Source: Ailurus styani
Lineage: Eukaryota > Chordata > Mammalia > Carnivora > Ailuridae
NCBI GenBank assembly: GCA_002007465.1
Contig: LNAC01000136.1
Location: forward strand, 1,643,522-1,707,521
Direction of reading: 5' to 3'
DNA: 64,000 nucleotides
In this document: piece after piece, positions 45,629-57,850 of the stretch
How the letters are laid out: each line of letters starts with the position of its first letter
Numbering within the stretch: the stretch's first letter is position 1
Position numbers and translations under genes: made by a program
The notes under the pieces: generated by a model
Databases searched by the model: none
The model's input: only the letters and a program-made list of their open reading frames with translations
What the model was told of the DNA's origin: nothing

Positions 45629-46415
45629 AGAGGGAAGCTATCGTCCAGAAGCCCAGACTCGCAGATTTCCACAGAACATAACGAAAGGATCATGAGGGAG
45701 CCCTGAGTAACTTTCTCCAAACCCCCAGGGTCTGGGGGAGGAGCCACAGCAGCGCCTTCTGGACTTGCATCTCCCTCTTCTTTCCCTCGCTTTTTTTTTC
45801 TTCCCCAAAGACGGTCAGTCTCCCTCTTTCCTGAGACAGTAGCTGAGGAAAATCCTCTCCTGTTGCTGAGCCCCATCTCCCTCTAAGGCAGGAGGACCAT
45901 GAAGCAGCTACCCTCCAAGTTCCTGTGGAAGCCAACAGAACAAAATTACCCATTCCTCTTCTTTCCCGAACCCTCTCCCTTATGTGCTCAAAGTCCTGTG
46001 ACAAAGACCTACCTGGCTGAGCGTGAGCCACATGCCACCAGGAGGCCCGGCAGTGGAAGAGAAAGATTCCCACCGGGGCTTTGCTCTTCCTCAGGAGGAG
46101 AGCAGGACCTGGATTTTTAGTCTGTTGAGGTGGTCGTTCCTTCAGAGAAATCGGAAGGGGAAAAAAGACATTGGGGTCGGGGTGGAGCAAAAAGCAAGAA
46201 CTACTACAGGCAGCGCCCAGAGGGAACAAGTCTCAGGAGGAGGAAGGACTGCAGCTCAGCTGCCCGGTCAATGTTGTTACTGAGTAACAGGTGCAAAAAT
46301 GGGTGTTAGTCTTGATGGGCTGTTGGGGTAGGGGGGCCTCTTACAGGCACACTGCACAGTGTTACCCGGTCCCACAAGCCCTCGTATATTCTCTTCGGGG
46401 GGTGGGGGGGGGGGG

Positions 46416-46798
46416 NNNNNNNNNNNNNNNNNNNNNNNNNNNNNNNNNNNNNNNNNNNNNNNNNNNNNNNNNNNNNNNNNNNNNNNNNNNNNNNNNNNNN
46501 NNNNNNNNNNNNNNNNNNNNNNNNNNNNNNNNNNNNNNNNNNNNNNNNNNNNNNNNNNNNNNNNNNNNNNNNNNNNNNNNNNNNNNNNNNNNNNNNNNNN
46601 NNNNNNNNNNNNNNNNNNNNNNNNNNNNNNNNNNNNNNNNNNNNNNNNNNNNNNNNNNNNNNNNNNNNNNNNNNNNNNNNNNNNNNNNNNNNNNNNNNNN
46701 NNNNNNNNNNNNNNNNNNNNNNNNNNNNNNNNNNNNNNNNNNNNNNNNNNNNNNNNNNNNNNNNNNNNNNNNNNNNNNNNNNNNNNNNNNNNNNNNNN
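46416..46798. other. Assembly gap (383 N) between poly-G and poly-C
   Basis: The left edge is a G-rich run (46397-46415) and the right edge a C run (46799-46807). Sequencing through GC-rich homopolymers failed here. Open frames reported across the gap are artefacts. Confidence 0.98.
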
Positions 46799-47700
46799 CC
46801 CCCCCCCTGCCGCTGGCGCAGGAGAGCCTCCGTTTCCGCCTGTGGCCCCTTCTCCGCGCGCTGTGCTGGGGATGCCCTTCCTCCGGCTGCGAGCCCCCCA
46901 AATGTTTCCTCTGGCTCCCCCAGCCTGGGGTTTAGGGGCTGCCTGCTGTGCAGACTCGGCCCCGCTCTCTTCCTGTCCAGTCGAGCGTTTCCCCGTCGTC
47001 TGACTTCCCCCTTGGCCCGGGCCTCCGGCCACAGAAGGGACCGCGTCCCCCCTTTGTATTTCCCCGGGTTCCAGGAGTGGCGCCTACTGGGTGCTCGGAG
47101 AGCTCCGGGTGGGACCGTGGAGACCCACGGCGGGGGGTTAGCTCTGTGGAAACAAGCGCAGACGTGCGTGCGTCCTTCCCGTGCCCTTGGCACGATCCTG
47201 ACGGCGCGTCATGGCTTCTGCGCGCAAGCGGAGCATGAGAAACGAGCCGCAATAGAGACTGTCTGTCAGGAAAAAACACACTGGTTTGGCTTTCTGAGTC
47301 CTTGGAGGATTCCCCGGGGTCGTCTGTTTTCAGGAAAAGCCGGTGTGGAGGTGAAGGGAGGCCAGGAGGGACGGAGGCCAGCCCGTGGTGCGGGGAGAGC
47401 TGCCGAAGTTCAAGGCCACGCGGGGCCTGCGTCTGTGCGGGTCATGCAGTCGGCGGTGTCTCCCGATGGAAGAGCGAGGGGGTGCAGACTGACGGGCACA
47501 TCCCGCCCCCCGAAGGCGGCAGGAGTTTTCGGGACCCCTCTGGGGGTGTGGGTGCAGCAGTGAGATGCTTCGTGCTGATCCGCGTCTCCTGAGGGGAGTG
47601 TTCCCGCTCACACCTGCAGGTGGAGCAGCTGCGGGCAGCCCAGGCTCCGAGTGGGGGAGAGGGCTGGGCCGCCACTGGGACGTGCTAGCTGGCTCGGCAG
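46799..47700. promoter_or_regulatory. Orphan CpG island
   Basis: By hand I count about 69 CpG in roughly 900 bases of GC-rich DNA, an estimated observed/expected ratio near 0.75, against almost none in neighbouring DNA. No SINE or L1 is inside it. It may extend into the gap on its left. Such islands usually mark promoters. Open frames inside (e.g. 47012-47563 +) resemble no protein that I know. It is about 21 kb downstream of the PRUNE2 poly(A) site, so a non-coding RNA promoter or a distal regulatory element is possible. Confidence 0.7.
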
Positions 47701-48952
47701 CCCTGTTTGCACGATGGAAACGGCTCCGCTGTGCCCTTGTCTCCCCTCCCCTACCTTCCCTTTTCTGGCTGTTTCCTCTGCTCTTAGTCTTCGTGATTTT
47801 GTGCTTTAAATAACTCATTCATAGTAATTTTTGTGGGGTCTTCAGAGAGGACCGAAATAAACATAGATGATCCAGCCACCATCTCAATCAGTAAGTTTTC
47901 CATATGTCTGGAATTTAACAGTATTTTTTTAATTGGCCTACACATTTTAATTGAGTCTGGTACTTTGGTTTAAACCATTTGCCACCCCGATGTATTGCCA
48001 GCCCAATAATTGTTTCCTGAAGGAATGAATGGGTCAGTGAGGAAATAGGAAGGTAACCTCATCTTCAAATGTCACCCAATGCAGTGGAAACCAATGCCAC
48101 ATACACACCTCCTCTGGGTCACCCTGTGGGGAGCCTGTTCCTTGTCCCACTATTTGTCCAGCTCTGTTACCTGCATAGGCATCTCCCAGGTACCACCAGC
48201 TAAGAAACCCCTTGCAGTCACAAAGGAAGGGCGGAAGTAACTGGGACTTTGCAAAGGCACTCAGCTGCAGAAAACCAAATGGAAGAGGGGCCATGAGTCA
48301 GTTTCCACCTCCTCTCTACCTCATTGCCCCATCGTCTGCTAGCACTGACCACTTCCTTGCAATATTCGTGTTGCCTTTTGTTTTCTCTAGTGTGGGGATT
48401 TCTTAACTCTGCCTTCCCCAGCCTCTGACCTCATTTCTTCTGAAAGGTGTTGAATTTCTTTCTGCGGCTTTTCTGGAATCTTTCAAAAATGAACCTAAGT
48501 CCCTCTAACATAGAGCAACATTAGAATCCTGTCTTCATATGGTGGCCTCAGGACCTTTTTGGGTTTGGTGGTGCTTCTTACTTCATTACTGTGGCCTCCA
48601 AGAATAAATGAAAAGTAATTTCAGTATGTATTAAACTCTACCAAAAGTGCCAAAGGGGGATTTCATTCATAAGCTATGGGAAAACTTCATTTCTTTTGCA
48701 TAAATGGACGCCTGGAGAATCAAGGAATTTTCAGACTCCAAGATCGCATTTAGTTGGCTTCTTTTGTTGAAACGAGATGGTTTAATTAGATATTACACCT
48801 ATCTGGACAGTAAATGAAAAAAGGAAGTTCTAGAAGCAGCTACAGTGGTGTCAATACACAAAGGAAATTTCCACAGAGGAGATAGAGAAGTAAATTTGGG
48901 GATGGGGTATCATTGAAGGAAGACTCTTCCTCTTAAAATTTATAGTAAAATT

Positions 48953-49050
48953 GGGGCACCTGCCTGGCTCAGTTGGAAGAGCGTGTGACTCTTTATATCA
49001 GGGTCACGAGATCGAGTCCCACATTAGGTGTGGAGATTATTTAAAATACG
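48953..49050 (+). repeat. Short CAN-SINE
   Basis: GGGGCACCTGCCTGGCTCAG head, GAGATCGAGTCCCACATTAG B-box region, ending ATTATTTAAAAT. Short form. Confidence 0.85.
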
Positions 49051-49308
49051 GGGGTTTTTTAAGTTTATGATAATACAGTCAATAAAGATGCAAATTGAAT
49101 TAAATTCTTCCAAGCTCATCCCATAAGCTCACAGGGCTCTGCTTGTCACATGGTCCAGCCCCTGCTGCCCCCCCCCCCCCAGAGTCACCACACATTTTAT
49201 CTTCCCAGCACACATTTCCAGCTCCCTGCACTGGGGTATATTTTAGTGACCTCAGTTTTGTAAGCCATAAAGAAAATATGATTGTCCTACCAAAAACTCA
49301 CAATGATA

Positions 49309-49495
49309 AATTTTTTTTAAAGACTTTATTTATTTGACAGAGAGATCACAAGCAGGCAGAGAGGCAGGCAGAGAGAGAGGAGGAAGCAGGCTCCCCGCAG
49401 AGCAGAGAGCCCTATGCGGGCCTCGATCCCAGGACCCTGGGATCATGACCTGAGCCAAAGGCAGAGGCTTTAACCCACTAAGCCACCCAGGCGCC
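49309..49495 (-). repeat. CAN-SINE with target-site duplication
   Basis: Minus-strand element ending GCCACCCAGGCGCC. The 10-bp duplication CACAATGATA lies at 49299-49308 and 49496-49505. Confidence 0.95.
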
Positions 49496-49545
49496 CACAA
49501 TGATACTTCTTGACAAATGTTTTTCTTATAAAAATGCCACCGTTG

Positions 49546-49692
49546 GGCGCCTGGGTGGCTCAGTGGGTTAATGCCTCTGCTCAGCGGGGAGCCTGCTTCC
49601 CCCTCTCTCTCTCTGCCTGCCTCTCTGCCTCCTTGTGATCTCTCTCCCTCTGTGAAATAAATAAAATCTTTAAAAATAAAAAATAAAAAAAA
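49546..49692 (+). repeat. Internally deleted CAN-SINE with target-site duplication
   Basis: The head GGCGCCTGGGTGGCTCAG runs directly from GCCTCTGC into TCAGCGGGGAGCCTGC, omitting the ~55 bases with the B box. The exact 18-bp duplication ATAAAAATGCCACCGTTG lies at 49528-49545 and 49693-49710. Only 38 bp from the previous SINE. Confidence 0.95.
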
Positions 49693-50315
49693 ATAAAAAT
49701 GCCACCGTTGCCTGGGTTTTTATATTTTTCAAAACATTTCAGAAGGCTTTATTTCACTTTATCTTCCCAATGAGTTACTATGTTTGCAGAGAAAGGGACC
49801 CTTAGGCAGTTTATTTATTGACCATTCTATTTCTTTATCCCTGCTTTTCTACAAAAGACTACGGGAGCTATAGCAGGCATCCCAGCACCGGCAAAGTGCA
49901 GGGCCAGGAGTAGATGCCGGCTTCCTGACTTCTAGTCTGGTCTCTACCCACGGAAGCTCATGGTCACTCTGACCTCAACTCCGTGCCCAGACGTGGTCTC
50001 CGAAATAGGTTCCCTGCTTCTGATCAAGTCTAAGAATGGACTCCGGGTCTGTCATGGTGATGGTGGAGGGCTGTAAGGATCTGGCACCCAACTCCAGTGT
50101 GTGGACGGGCAGCAAACAAGGGTGAGGTCATTGTGCAGATTTAAGTATCTTCTCCACTGATGAGCGTCCAGAGATTTAGTTACCCCCTCCTCCGGGTACA
50201 GGGAGAAAGACCACGCTTACAAATGGAGATTTCCCTTATTAATATAAATGTCTCTTACCTACTTGTTTTCAGAGCTTCTCCTGTGTCTGTTCTTTCTTAG
50301 CAATAACCAGCCTAA

Positions 50316-50496
50316 GGGGCACCTGGGTGGCTCAGTTGGCTAAGCGTCTGCGTAGGCTCAGGTCCCAGGATCGAGCCCTGCATCAGGCTCCCTGCTCGGT
50401 GGGAAGCATGCTTCTCCCTCTCCCTCTGCTGCTCCCCCTGCTTGGGCTTTCTCTTGCTTTCTGTCCTACTCTGTCAAATAAAATCTTTAAAAAATT
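50316..50496 (+). repeat. CAN-SINE
   Basis: GGGGCACCTGGGTGGCTCAG head, GGATCGAGCCCTGCATCAGG B-box region, a CT-rich tract and a CAAATAAAATC tail. A short deletion follows the A box. Confidence 0.92.
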
Positions 50497-51130
50497 ACAG
50501 TCCTATGCAGGGCAGGGACAGTGGACCATGCAGTCAACTTACTATCGAATGGCTCAAGGGACAAAAATTCTTTTGTACCATTCTTGCAGTTTTTGTAAGT
50601 TTGAGATTGCTCAAAATAAAATTTGCTTTAGGCAGTACTAGTTGTCAGTGTTAAGAACAACAGCAACAGAAGAGAAAGGAAAAAATATTACATCAAGAGA
50701 TAAGTAGTGCGGTGGGGATGGGAAAACACTAAGTAGTAGGATTCCCACCCTGATCCCTTTCTGGGCAAATAAAATGCCCTTTGCAGTGAGCTACTCAGAG
50801 AACAAGGTAAAGCCATACCTGTTTCAAAGACAACTAAAAAGGTTTTCCTACTCCATAACCACAGATGAGTCCCAGAGAGGTTAGGCAAAAGCAAGTTCCA
50901 GGAAAAGGAAAGGGCTTCATTCTCATTATTATTGAGAGCGGTTTCTCTTATTTGTTTTTATAAAGACTACTTTGTAATTGGGAAAAACTGGTCTCCTTTC
51001 ATTTAAAGAAAAATGTCCTCTTGGTCAAAAGGTTTGAACAAAGATAAAGCTTCTTTAAGCACAGTTTTAGAAAAGAGAAACAAAAATTGTACCACACAGA
51101 CACAATGCCTATTATGCGTTTTGTGTGCTA

Positions 51131-51376
51131 CTTTTTTTTTTTAATTTTATTTTTATTCTTTGCCCCAGGGGTACAGGTCTGTGAATCATCAGGCTTACAT
51201 CTTTCACAGCACTCACCAAAGCACAAACCCTCCCCAATGTCCATAACCCAGCCACCCTATCCCTACCCTCCCACCCCCCCAGTAACCCTCAGTTTGTTTT
51301 GTGAGATCAGGAGTCTCTTATGGTTTGTCTCCTTCCCGATCCCATCTTGTTTCATTATTTTTCCCTCCCTACCTTT
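51131..51376 (-). mobile_element. LINE-1 3' end, minus strand
   Basis: Reverse complement of the carnivore L1 3' UTR also seen at 7.3-7.5 kb: TTCTTTGCCCCAGGGGTACA, TCATCAGGCTTACATC, CCAGTAACCCTCAGTTTG. Its T-rich end is at 51131. Confidence 0.93.
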
Positions 51377-51449
51377 GAGTCTTTTTATGTGCCTCCTTTT
51401 TCAGTGGCTGTGATTCTAGCACACCATGTTTTCTGAGCCTGGCAAAGAG

Positions 51450-51640
51450 ATCACGCACAGGCTTTGAACTTGACTAAGTTCTACATCTGGCTTCTGCCTC
51501 TCTGTGACTTTGAGTTTCCTCCTCTACCAAAGAGTCAATATACTCCCTTGTATTGGGGTTTAGGAGATTGTGGGTATAAAGCACTTAGCATGGTACATTG
51601 CACATTTTATGTATTCAGTAAATACCTAATATTGATTTGA
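51450..51640 (+). repeat. MIR element
   Basis: TCTACATCTGGCTTCTGCCT, GTGACTTTGAGTTTCCTCCT, TAAAGCACTTAGCATGGTAC and TATTCAGTAAATACCTAAT follow the MIR core and 3' end. Confidence 0.8.
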
Positions 51641-51657
51641 AAGCACTTTTCCATTTT

Positions 51658-51816
51658 TAAGATTTTATTTTTACTTGAGGGAGAGGCGCCAGAGGAGAGG
51701 GACAAGACTGTGCACTAAGCGTGGAGCCCGACCTGGGGCTCGATCCCACCAACCTGAGATCATTACCTGAGACAAAAGAGTCTGTCATTTAACCAACTGA
51801 ACTACCCAGGCACCCC
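51658..51816 (-). repeat. Diverged CAN-SINE, minus strand
   Basis: AAGATTTTATTTTTACTTGA, GGGGCTCGATCCCACCAACC and AACTACCCAGGCACCCC. Older copy. Confidence 0.85.
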
Positions 51817-52151
51817 AGCACTTGCCCATGTTTTCAAATCCTTGTCATAATTGCAATTATTGTAAGTGGTTCCTGAAAAGCAGCTCAGGGAAAGCTTTGG
51901 TATGTGTCTCTTTCAGTGGTTGGTGTAACAGTCTGCTAGGTGCTCAGCAAGATTGGTTTCCTTTTCTTGAGCACACAGCTGGATGACATTTCCTGGACAC
52001 CTTCCCAGTGAGATGTGCCTAGGAACTGAGTTCTAGCAGTAGAGCTTGAGGGAAAGCGATGCCGGCCCTGCCCACGCCCAGTCCTCCATGTTCTTCCCCT
52101 TTTAGGCTCGCCGAAGGGGCAGCAACCCGTGTCATCAGTGTGGCTATAGAA

Positions 52152-52313
52152 TTATTTTTTAAATTTTTATTCATGGAAACAGAAGCAGAGGTAGGGGGAG
52201 AAGCAGGCTCCCTGGGGAGCAGGGAGCCCGAGGCAGGGCTCGATCCCAGAACCTGAGATCAATGACCTGAGCCAAAGGCAGATGCTTAACTGACTGAGCC
52301 GCCCAGGTGCCCT
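52152..52313 (-). repeat. CAN-SINE, minus strand
   Basis: GAGAAGCAGGCTCCCTGGGG, GGGCTCGATCCCAGAACCTG and GAGCCGCCCAGGTGCCC. The tail side is diverged. Confidence 0.88.
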
Positions 52314-52596
52314 GTAGAAATGTGTAAATAGAAATATGTAAATAGTATGTTGAGAATGGCAGAGCTGTCATTTGATTAAGTCCTACAAGTCTGTATAGAG
52401 GAGAAAATCCCCCTGACAACCAGAAACCCCATTGTGGACTGTTAATGAGAAATGAAATTTTACAGTGTTTAAGTCCTTGTTTATCCATTTTTGTCTATAT
52501 TTGTAATAGCAACTTGCATTACTCAGGTGCATATTGTTTAGGCTTGATTCTAAAAACTCCAACATCTTTTGGGTTGTTTGTTGTTTATTTAAAAGT

Positions 52597-52722
52597 TAAA
52601 ATCTTTTTAAAAAATTAATCTCCACGTTATTTTTTAATAATCTCCAATGAGGGGGCTTGAACTTTCAACCCCGAGATCAAGAATTGCATGTTGTACCAAC
52701 TAAGTCAGACAGGCACCACCCC
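52597..52722 (-). repeat. Short CAN-SINE, minus strand
   Basis: AAAATCTTTTTAAAAAATTA, GCTTGAACTTTCAACCCCGA and AGTCAGACAGGCACCACCCC. Diverged short form. Confidence 0.75.
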
Positions 52723-52812
52723 CTTTTTTAATTAAGTAAACTCTACCACAACAGGAGACTCGAACTCACAACCCCAAGACCAAGTGTCACATACTCTACT
52801 GACTGAGCCAGT
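52723..52812 (-). repeat. Short CAN-SINE, minus strand, partial
   Basis: AATTAAGTAAACTCTACCAC, GACTCGAACTCACAACCCCA and CTGACTGAGCCAGTGAG. It sits back to back with the previous short SINE. Confidence 0.7.
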
Positions 52813-54051
52813 GAGTCAACTTTCGAATGTCTTCTAAATCCTACAAAAAGAGCAAAAAAGACTGATGCTGTGGCCATCTTGAAATGGTTCGCTCTTACCA
52901 GAGTAGGTTTCTGAAATGGTTCACACACAGCCACAAGCAGTACTTAACATGATTTTTAAAGTCCTTTGTGTGATTTTTTTTTTTTTAATAGCTTAGAGAA
53001 GAAGAGGTGAGTTGGTGGTGTCCCAGAACAAGGTCAAATCTTAAATCTGCCATTATTTAGAGTTTCCATTTCCTAAACCTATCCACGTCACAGGACTGCC
53101 ATGAAGAAACTATGAGCTGATGTACACTAGATGCATAACAAAGAGCCTGGGCTGGATAATGGATTTCATAAATACTCATTCTTAGCGTTTCTCCCCAAGA
53201 ATGTAATATTTCCCCAAGTTTGTTCCATGAAACAACGGTTTCATAACGTGTTCTGTTAAACATAGTTCAAGAAAAATTTTCATCAGAAAACACCAAGATC
53301 ACTCTGAAAGGCGGCGTCCTGGGGCAGTTTCCGTGAGTATTGTAAATTGTATGACAAGTCCCATGGTCACTTCTGTAAGTTTTCTTTGAGCCAACTATCC
53401 ACAAAAGCAGCTTTTCCAGGACATGCCTGTTCATATCCTGCCTCCTGATCTTCCTGAATAAAGTGAATAAAGCTGGAGACTAGAGGATATTGGGTGCAAG
53501 CAAGGCTCTGGCCACTCACAGGGGTTGGCTGGGAGAAGGAAGGGACGTACGTGCAGGTCCTTTACCTGTATGGGTGGACAACTCCCAGACCACAGTGCCA
53601 GAGCACCAGGTGAGGGTCAGACAAGAGTTTGGCCGGATATTTAAACTTTGCCAGTTTTTCCGAGACCTAAGATGTTAGAAAGCCATGCAATGGTTGGGCT
53701 GGGTTGTCCCCGCTGTCAAGTCTGAGCAAACTTAAGATCAAGGGGAAAGAATGGGTCTGGCACCTGCCTGCCTTTATACAACAGGTGAACAGAGGGAAGC
53801 TTTTTGCAGGTGCCGCCAGGTAGAGTACCCAAATGGCTAGATCTCCACCCCACGAGCCAATAAAGAAAAATACACGTCATCTGAAGGGACCAACACTCAG
53901 AGGAACATGAACCTCAACACATAGAACACCTATCCAGACACGCTGCTGTAGGGATAGATGGTATCTTGAATATGGAAATAGTAAGAGCGCTGACATGTGA
54001 GTCTAGGATACGGAGTACTCTCTAGGGTGAAATAATGTAATTTTTGAACAG

Positions 54052-54121
54052 GACCCTGAGATCAAGACCTGAGCCGAAATCAAGAGTTGGATGCTTAACC
54101 GATTGAGCTCCCCGGTGCCCC
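54052..54121 (-). repeat. CAN-SINE head fragment, minus strand
   Basis: GACCCTGAGATCAAGACCTG through GAGCTCCCCGGTGCCCC. Only the tRNA-like half remains. Confidence 0.8.
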
Positions 54122-54279
54122 AGTAATCCGGTGTTAGGTCTTGGCCCTTCTCCTCTATCACTGGTGTCTTCCCAGCCACTTTCGCCCTTTGACCCTCATT
54201 CTCCAACCTCAGCTCTTTCTATACAACACTCATTCCGTAGGTAATCTCCTACGTGATCGAGACCTCCCCCGCCCCAAGT

Positions 54280-54855
54280 TTTAAGGTATAATTGACAAAG
54301 AGAATTGTAAAATGTAAGATATTTAAGGTGTACATCAGTGATTTGATTGCTATATGTATACATCATGAAAGGATTTCTCCCCATAGTTAATTAATACATC
54401 TATCATCCAAATTTCCTTTTTCCTTTTTTCTTTTTCCTTTTTTCTTGTGAGAATCCTTAAGTTCTCTCTCAGAAAATTTCAGATTTTAATTACAAATACA
54501 GTGTTAACGACTACGGTCACCATGTCCACACATTAGGTCCTTAGACCATATTCATCTTATCCCTGGAAGTTTCTATCCTTTTATCAACATCTTCCTGTTT
54601 CCCCCCAAACCCTGGCAACTATTTTCTTACTTTCTGCTTTTATGAATCCAATTTTTTTCTTTTCTTCCTTGCTTTCTTCCACATATAAAAAAAAAAAACC
54701 ATACCATACCATGTAATGTCTTTCTCTGTTCATTTATTTTACTTAGCATAATGCCCTCTAGATTCATCCATGTTGTCTCAAATGGCAGGATTTCCTTTTT
54801 TTTTTTTAAGCTGGATAATATTCCATCATATGTATATACTACATTTTCTTGCAGG
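54280..54855 (-). mobile_element. Older LINE-1 (L1M-type) 3' region, minus strand
   Basis: GGTATAATTGACAAAGAGAA, TTTAAGGTGTACATCAGTGA, TTAGCATAATGCCCTCTAGA, CATCCATGTTGTCTCAAATG and TAATATTCCATCATATGTAT follow the reverse complement of old mammalian L1 3' ends. Diverged and without coding capacity. Confidence 0.8.
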
Positions 54856-55479
54856 ATCATGATTTTAAATGCCATCTAGTGATGAGTCCCTAATTTTTCT
54901 CTCCAGTCAGTATTTTCCCTCTGAATTCCAGCAAGGAGAGCCAACTTCTTACTCAATATCCCCATTGGGATTTCTCAAAGAAATTTCATATTTGACATGT
55001 AAATAAAACCAGAACTCTAAATTTTCATCCTCAAACAATTCCTCCTGCAATCATCTTAAACTCAGTAAATGATTCCATTCTTAGGACAGAAACCTTAGTT
55101 TTCCTTGACTCCTCTCTTTCTCTCCTTCCTACCTTCAATACAGTGGCAAATTCTTTTCATTCTATCTTGTCACTTACAATCCTACTCTCCATTATCATCG
55201 TGGTCCCAACACCTTCACCTTCCACCTACGTTATTGTAACAGATCCTTAACTAGACTACTCACTTTTTCCCTGATTTCCTCGGAGTCAATACTAAAAAAA
55301 ACCTTCTAGAGCAAGCCCTTCAAAAGGTAATTTAGACCTCTGAGAATTAATTTCTTACACTCAGCCCTAAATATCAGATTGCCCTTCTACGTCATTGTCA
55401 TAAAGTACTTTTTCCAACTTTTGATGAAAGATAATGTATTCCTTTCATAATCATTAACCAGAAAATGTTGGGGAGCCTT

Positions 55480-55690
55480 GGATTCAATCAAGCAACAAAA
55501 AACATAACCATCAATAGCCACAGTAAAAAGGCAAATAACTCAGCCAGAAAATGAACACACCATTTGAAAAACAGATCTACAAAGACAGGTGACCAATGCC
55601 CACATGGAGAGACACTCAACGTCATTAGTCATTAAGGAAATGGGATCCTGTGAGAAAAGACACACATTTAGCCTCTTCCCAATGAAAGTC
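55480..55690 (+). mobile_element. Degenerate LINE-1 ORF2 fragment
   Basis: GAAAATGAACACACCATTTG, ACCAATGCCCACATGGAGAG and CTCAACGTCATTAGTCATTA correspond to the C-terminal part of L1 ORF2, heavily mutated. Confidence 0.6.
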
Positions 55691-55714
55691 TTAAATTCTG
55701 AAGATAAGAAGCTC

Positions 55715-55858
55715 TAGGGGTGCCTGGGTGGCTTGGTAAGTTAAGCATCTGCCTTCAGGTCAGGTTGTGATCCTGGGGTCCTGGAATCGAGTCCCACATC
55801 AGGCACCCTGCTCAGTGGGGAGTCTGCTTCTCCCTCTACCACTCCCCCCTGCTCATGA

Positions 55859-55891
<33 letters not shown>

Positions 55892-55910
55892 ATCCTTAAA
55901 AAAAATTTTT
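55715..55910 (+). repeat. CAN-SINE
   Basis: GGGGTGCCTGGGTGGCTTGG head, GGAATCGAGTCCCACATCAG B-box region, a (TC)n tract and a CATAAAATCC tail. Confidence 0.92.
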
Positions 55911-56401
55911 TTATAACTTCCAGAAAGAATGAACAAGTTACTTAACTGGAAAAAGAATCTGACCGGCATCACATCAGACCACAACACTGGAAGTCAGAAA
56001 ACAGTGAAATATCATTACATAGCACTGAGAGGAATTCCATGCCCAGGCATTATTAATCTGTGAGAACAAAAGAAAACTATATGAGGGAGGAGTTGCAAGA
56101 TTTCAGAGAATGTATCAGTATATCTACAATGTACTCCATTTGAGAAAAATGTCCCAGGAAAGACTAATGGAACATGAAATAAAAGAATGCAAATTTCAAT
56201 CTGGGAAAGGATGAAAAAGACCGGTAAGCAGTGAATCTTTATGCATGTTTATATATTGCATGGATAGGAAGATTCTGACTAGAGATACATAAGCTAAATC
56301 TAAATGCAGGCTCTTGACATGGAAGATTTATATTCTAAGAATAATTCAAATCACAATCTAGAATTAAAACACCAAATGATGTCAGAAAAAATTGAGGCAT
56401 T

Positions 56402-56583
56402 AGGAGGTGCCTGGGTGGCTCAGTGGGCTAAGCATCTGCCTTCGGCTCAGGTCATGATCCTGGGGTCCTGGGATTGAGCCCCGCATCGGGCTCTCTACTC
56501 AGCGGGCAGTCTGCTTCTCCCTCTCCCTCTGCTCTTCCACCCCCCCCAAATCATGCTCTTTCTCTCAAAGAAAGAAATCTTAA
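56402..56583 (+). repeat. CAN-SINE with target-site duplication
   Basis: GGTGCCTGGGTGGCTCAG head, GGATTGAGCCCCGCATCGGG B-box region. The 16-bp duplication AAAAAATTGAGGCATT lies at 56386-56401 and 56584-56599. Confidence 0.95.
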
Positions 56584-57359
56584 AAAAAATTGAGGCATTG
56601 AAAGTTCAGTGGGAAAGAACAGAAATACAAATATTTGAAAATTGACAAGGCATGAATTTCTAGCTGAATTTTATCTAAACGTTAAAGGACTGACAGTACT
56701 TCTATGGGTACCTTAAGCCATAGAAAAGGTTGAAGATCTTCCAATTCATTTTATAAAGTCAAAACTGAATCAAAGCTGATAAAGGTAAGCCATAGTTGAA
56801 AATTATAGGCAAGTTCATGAATATAGATTCAAGAAATCTAAATAAAATATTAATAGACCTAGTCACGTATCAAAAAGGAAAAAAGAAATGAAAAAAAGCA
56901 GACCGTGACTTCTTCCATGAAGTCAAGGGCGTTTCTGTACCAGGAAGTCTAGCAACACAATCTATTACATCAGTCCTTTGAGGAGGAAAACCAGATGATC
57001 GTATCTGTAGGTGCTTAAAATGTGTCTAATAAAGTGGCAGTCATTTGTACTGAATAAAATAAAAATCATTCAATAATTAAGGCTCTTTAGAAGCCTATCT
57101 GCCATCAGTTTGGTAAAGTACAAAAGGCTAAACCCATTTTAATTAAACTACACACAGGGATGTTTCCCATCATTGTGACTAAACACTGACTTGGAAGAGA
57201 TCCCAAACTCATAACCATAACTAAAATAACTGACCTAACAACTTGAGAATAAGAATAAAAGTCTTTGGTTTTGCTAATGATATGATTGTATTCCTAAAAA
57301 AAGAAATACATAAAGGAAAAATACAAATAAAAGATGTAGAATAGCAAAAATAAAACCCA

Positions 57360-57809
57360 AGAGACTCAAGTATAGGTAATAAGAGAATTTGGTTATTGGT
57401 CGGACAAACAATAATTTTTAAAACTGTGCACTTTTCCATATCCTAACATTAATGACAAAGAAGTAGAAACAGAAAAATGTTTCATTCATAATGGCAAAAT
57501 ATGAAATATTTCAGAATAGATTTAGCAAGAAGGCAAATCCCCAATGAGATTATTTTTATTTTTAATACTTTTATATTTTTAATTGTTNAGAGACTCAAGT
57601 ATAGGTAATAAGAGAATTTGGTTATTGGTTGGACAAACAATAATTTTTAAAACTGTGTACTTTTCCATATCCATTAATGACAAAGTAGAAACAGAAAAAT
57701 GTTTCATTCATAATGGCAAAATATGAAATATTTCAGAATAGATTTAGCAAGAAGGCAAATCCCCAATGAGATTATTTTTATTTTTAATACTTTTATATTT
57801 TTAATTGTT
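57360..57809. other. Assembly duplication around N 57588
   Basis: 57360-57587 is repeated at 57589-57809 with a few base changes and small deletions (for example a 5-base CTAAC segment missing). A single N joins the copies. Best read as two versions of one locus. Confidence 0.85.
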
Positions 57810-57850
57810 ATAACTTAATTGAAGAAAACAAATGAAAAGAGATTATGTTC

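Noticed and set aside
46277..47193. Open frames of 180-295 codons across 46.3-47.2 kb
   Set aside because: They run through the 383 N of the gap, so their length is meaningless.
47012..47563. 183-codon open frame in the CpG island
   Set aside because: High GC content lowers stop frequency in all frames. Other frames on both strands are also open, and the translation resembles no protein that I know.
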